Of a stretch of 7,925 nt of DNA, positions 6,004 through 7,925 are shown piece after piece (position 1 is the stretch's first letter; each line of letters opens with the position of its first letter). Both the position numbers and the translations under genes were made by a program. This DNA comes from Phycisphaerales bacterium (lineage in GTDB: Bacteria; Planctomycetota; Phycisphaerae; Phycisphaerales; UBA1924), in assembly GCA_019747615.1 (NCBI GenBank), contig JAIEQQ010000481.1, forward strand, positions 1 to 7,925, given 5' to 3'. The notes under the pieces were generated by a model. The model had not been told where the DNA came from, did not search any database, and worked only from the letters and a program-made list of their open reading frames with translations.

Positions 6004-6045
6004 CTCGCGTCTCGCGTCTCGCGACTTCCTCAGCACTCAGCACTC
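6004..6045 (+). repeat. Two adjoining heptamer repeats, CTCGCGT x3 and CTCAGCA x2
   Basis: CTCGCGT, CTCGCGT, CTCGCGA occupy 6004-6024. After a 4-nt gap, CTCAGCA twice plus CTC occupy 6029-6045. Both have 7-nt units that start with CTC but otherwise differ. The second tract ends 6 nt before the fliR ATG, so it occupies the place where a Shine-Dalgarno would be expected. Confidence 0.8.
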
Positions 6046-6051
6046 CTTTCT

Positions 6052-6834
6052 ATGCAGCCACTGTTCGACCAACTCGGACCCTTTCTTCTGGCGCTGCTTC
6101 GGATGAGCGGGATTTTCGTGTTTGCGCCGCTGCTCTCGAGCGTGGCGATTCCGGACAAGGTCAAGGTCTTGCTGGTGTTTCTGATCACGGTGGCGGTGTT
6201 CCCGGTGCTGCCGGCCTCGGCGCGCCCGCCGATGGAGATGGATGTGCTGTCGCTGGCGATGGCGGGAGTCTTTGAGGTGCTGCTGGGCGTGGTGATCGGG
6301 CTGATCGCGTTGCTCCCGGTCTTGGCGGTGCAGCTTGGCAGTTCGTTGATCGGCCAGCAGATGGGGTTCGGGATCGCCCAGGTCTACAACCCGACCCTGG
6401 AGACCGAGAGCGACCCGATTGGCGAGCTCTTGCTGCACATGTCGCTGGTGGCGTTCATCGCGCTGGGCGGGCTGGAGGCGCTGTTTCTTTGTGTGGCTAA
6501 CACGTTTGAAAAGGTGCCGCTGGGCACGGTCACGTCCACGAGCATCCCGTCGGACATGGTGCTGGGCGCGATCTCGGGGGGGCTGGAGCTGGCGCTGCGG
6601 ATCAGCTCGCCGGTGCTGGGGATTATCCTGATCGAGACGATCGCCACGGCGTTTCTGATGAAGACCATGCCGACGTTGAACATCCTGTCGATCGGGTTCG
6701 CCGTGAAGATCGTGCTGGGCTTCGCGGTGCTGTTCGCGTCGCTGGGGGCGATTGACGCGGTGATCTCGGGCCATGTTGAAGAGGTGCTGCGGGCGATGAT
6801 GCGGTGGAGTGTGGGGGGGCTGCTTGGGGGGTAG
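6052..6834 (+). CDS. fliR: Flagellar export-gate protein FliR
   Basis: A 260-residue polytopic membrane protein of normal family length. One FliR completes the FliP5-FliR1 pore core of the flagellar export gate and contacts FlhB. Motifs seen: LLRMSGIFVFAPLLSSVAIPDKVKVLLVFLI (15-45), GVFEVLLGVVIGL (72-84), LIGQQMGFGIAQVYNPTL (98-115) and FIALGGLEALFLCVANTFEKVPLG (135-158). The position after LGG is usually His-rich in families I know; here Leu-Glu is found. Hydrophobic segments then alternate to the C-terminus (about 164-250). The ATG at 6052 puts the N-terminus where the family begins. The 20 nt before it are pyrimidine-rich (CAGCACTCCTTTCT) with no Shine-Dalgarno, so initiation may rely on an unstructured leader. 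It follows fliQ after a 140-nt spacer filled with short repeats. Confidence 0.95.
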   Translation: MQPLFDQLGPFLLALLRMSGIFVFAPLLSSVAIPDKVKVLLVFLITVAVFPVLPASARPPMEMDVLSLAMAGVFEVLLGVVIGLIALLPVLAVQLGSSLIGQQMGFGIAQVYNPTLETESDPIGELLLHMSLVAFIALGGLEALFLCVANTFEKVPLGTVTSTSIPSDMVLGAISGGLELALRISSPVLGIILIETIATAFLMKTMPTLNILSIGFAVKIVLGFAVLFASLGAIDAVISGHVEEVLRAMMRWSVGGLLGG

Positions 6835-6849
6835 CACGGAGCACACGGC

Positions 6850-6891
6850 CTCACGCCTCACGCCACTCTCACCACTCACCATTCATTGCTC
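6850..6891 (+). repeat. Degenerate heptamer tandem repeat between fliR and flhB
   Basis: Six successive 7-nt blocks stay in register: CTCACGC, CTCACGC, CACTCTC, ACCACTC, ACCATTC, ATTGCTC. The first two are identical, and the last four share a TC end and drift stepwise. The tract fills most of the 71-nt spacer and ends 14 nt before the flhB ATG. The periodicity is visible, but the outer blocks are weak enough that chance contributes. Confidence 0.65.
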
Positions 6892-6905
6892 AGAACTGGA
6901 TCCCA

Positions 6906-7925
6906 ATGGCCGACGACATGGGCGAAAAGACCGAGATGCCGACCGGGCGCAAGCTCGAGGATGCTCGTCAGAAGGGGCAGGTGCCCAAGAGCGTTGATCT
7001 CAGCGCGCCGCTGGAGATGTTCGGCGTGGTGGCGCTGATCTGGATGCTGGGGCCGATGTTCCTGGCCGGGTGCAAGGAAGTGATGCGGGCACTGCTGGGC
7101 GCGGCGCCGCTACTGGAGTTGCTGTCGCCCGGTGAGTCGCTGCGATCGCTGGGCTGGGGGATGTCGCGCGTGCTGCTGATCGCCGCCCCGCTGATGGTCC
7201 TGATGGCGGTCGTCTCGATCGCCGCGCAGCTCCAGCAGGTGCAGTTCCTGTTCACGCTTGAGCCGCTACGGCCGAAGCCCGAGAAGCTCAACCCGATCAG
7301 CGGGTTCAAACGCATCTTCAGCCTGCGCGGCGCGGTGAAGACGCTCGTGAGCATCGTGAAGCTCGTGATCGTGGTCGTGGTGGTGTACAAGGTGATCATG
7401 GCGCATGCCCAGGAGCTGGCGGCGCTGCCGGCGCTGAGCGCTGTGGCGGGTCTGGGCGTGATGTCGTGGATCGTGCTGAAAGTGATCCTGTGGGTGCTGC
7501 TGCTGATGCTGGCGATCGGCGTTGCGGATTGGATGTACCAGCGCTGGCAGCACACGCAGGACCTGAAGATGACGCGCCACGAGGTCAAGGACGATCGCAA
7601 GGAGAGCGACGGCGACCCGGAGATGAAGGCGCGCCGGCAGCGGATCGCGCGCGACATGGCGACGCAGCGGGCCAAGAACGCGGTGCCCAAGGCGGACGTC
7701 GTGGTGACAAACCCGACGCACTTCGCGGTGGCGCTCAAGTACGACGCGGATCGCATGGCGGCGCCGATCGTGGTGGCCAAGGGTGAGGATTTCATGGCCC
7801 TGCGCATCCGTGAGATCGCCGCGGCCAATGGCGTGCCGATCGTCGAGCGCCCGCCGCTGGCGCGGGCGCTGTACGCGGGCGTGAAGGTCGGGCAGATGGT
7901 GAAGCCGGAGCTGTTCGAGGCCGTC
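6906..7925 (+). CDS. flhB: Flagellar export switch protein FlhB (C-terminus beyond the window)
   Basis: 340 codons are visible, open to the right edge. FlhB is the export-gate protein whose cytoplasmic domain cleaves itself to switch export from rod/hook to filament substrates. The N-terminus GEKTEMPTGRKLEDARQKGQVPKS (6-29) is the family hallmark. Four membrane segments lie near 34-55, 87-108, 148-166 and 182-205. The linker MTRHEVKDDRKESDGDPEMKARRQRIAR (222-249) and the cleavage motif N269-P270-T271-H272 in VVVTNPTHFAVALKY are intact, so autocleavage should work. The motif falls at the same residue number as in Salmonella FlhB, which supports the ATG at 6906. Only GGA (6898-6900) stands as a weak Shine-Dalgarno, 5 nt upstream. 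Few residues appear to be missing: a typical FlhB has about 350-385. flhA would be the expected next gene, but it is not visible. Confidence 0.97.
   Translation, partial: MADDMGEKTEMPTGRKLEDARQKGQVPKSVDLSAPLEMFGVVALIWMLGPMFLAGCKEVMRALLGAAPLLELLSPGESLRSLGWGMSRVLLIAAPLMVLMAVVSIAAQLQQVQFLFTLEPLRPKPEKLNPISGFKRIFSLRGAVKTLVSIVKLVIVVVVVYKVIMAHAQELAALPALSAVAGLGVMSWIVLKVILWVLLLMLAIGVADWMYQRWQHTQDLKMTRHEVKDDRKESDGDPEMKARRQRIARDMATQRAKNAVPKADVVVTNPTHFAVALKYDADRMAAPIVVAKGEDFMALRIREIAAANGVPIVERPPLARALYAGVKVGQMVKPELFEAV

Noticed and set aside
5483..6891. CRISPR array or mobile-element ends as the explanation for the spacer repeats
   Set aside because: Units are 7-8 nt, directly adjacent and without unique spacers. 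There is no transposase and there are no long terminal inverted repeats.

Overview
The window is GC-rich bacterial DNA. Its core, from about 2633 to the right edge, is a same-strand flagellar type III export-gate cluster in the order fliN-fliO-fliP-fliQ-fliR-flhB. To its left lies a divergent pair: on the minus strand a radical-SAM menaquinone enzyme (mqnC) followed by the start of an HD-GYP-type phosphohydrolase, and on the plus strand a small DoxX-like membrane protein. The gene content fits a motile, menaquinone-using Gram-negative of the futalosine type. Long Ala/Pro-rich linkers, an enlarged FliO and MqnC, and spacers stuffed with 7-8 nt tandem repeats make me suspect Planctomycetota (Phycisphaerae-like). 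That placement is inference from memory, not shown by the sequence.

Layout. 1-243 (-): N-terminal part of an HD-GYP-like domain, cut by the window edge. 303-1817 (-): mqnC. 1818-1963: a 146-bp AT-richer divergent promoter region with two back-to-back sigma70-like promoters and an inverted repeat. 1964-2503 (+): DoxX-like protein with a TTG start behind a perfect AGGAGG. 2633-3247: fliN. 3358-4452: fliO. 4449-5477: fliP, overlapping fliO by 4 bp. 5633-5911: fliQ. 6052-6834: fliR. 6906 to the edge: flhB, with its NPTH autocleavage site at N269/P270.

How the genes work together. FliP, FliQ, FliR and FlhB form the inner-membrane export gate at the base of the flagellum. FliO helps assemble FliP, and FliN belongs to the cytoplasmic C-ring/switch that docks substrates. 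MqnC makes a menaquinone intermediate and has no evident link to flagella. The HD-GYP-like protein could turn over c-di-GMP, but only its first half is visible.

The export operon itself is conventional. The most unusual signal is between its genes. The fliP-fliQ, fliQ-fliR and fliR-flhB spacers each carry short tandem repeats of 8, 7 and 7 nt with unrelated unit sequences. In two of them the repeats run close to the next start codon, and fliR has no visible Shine-Dalgarno sequence. I found no convincing new multi-gene system.
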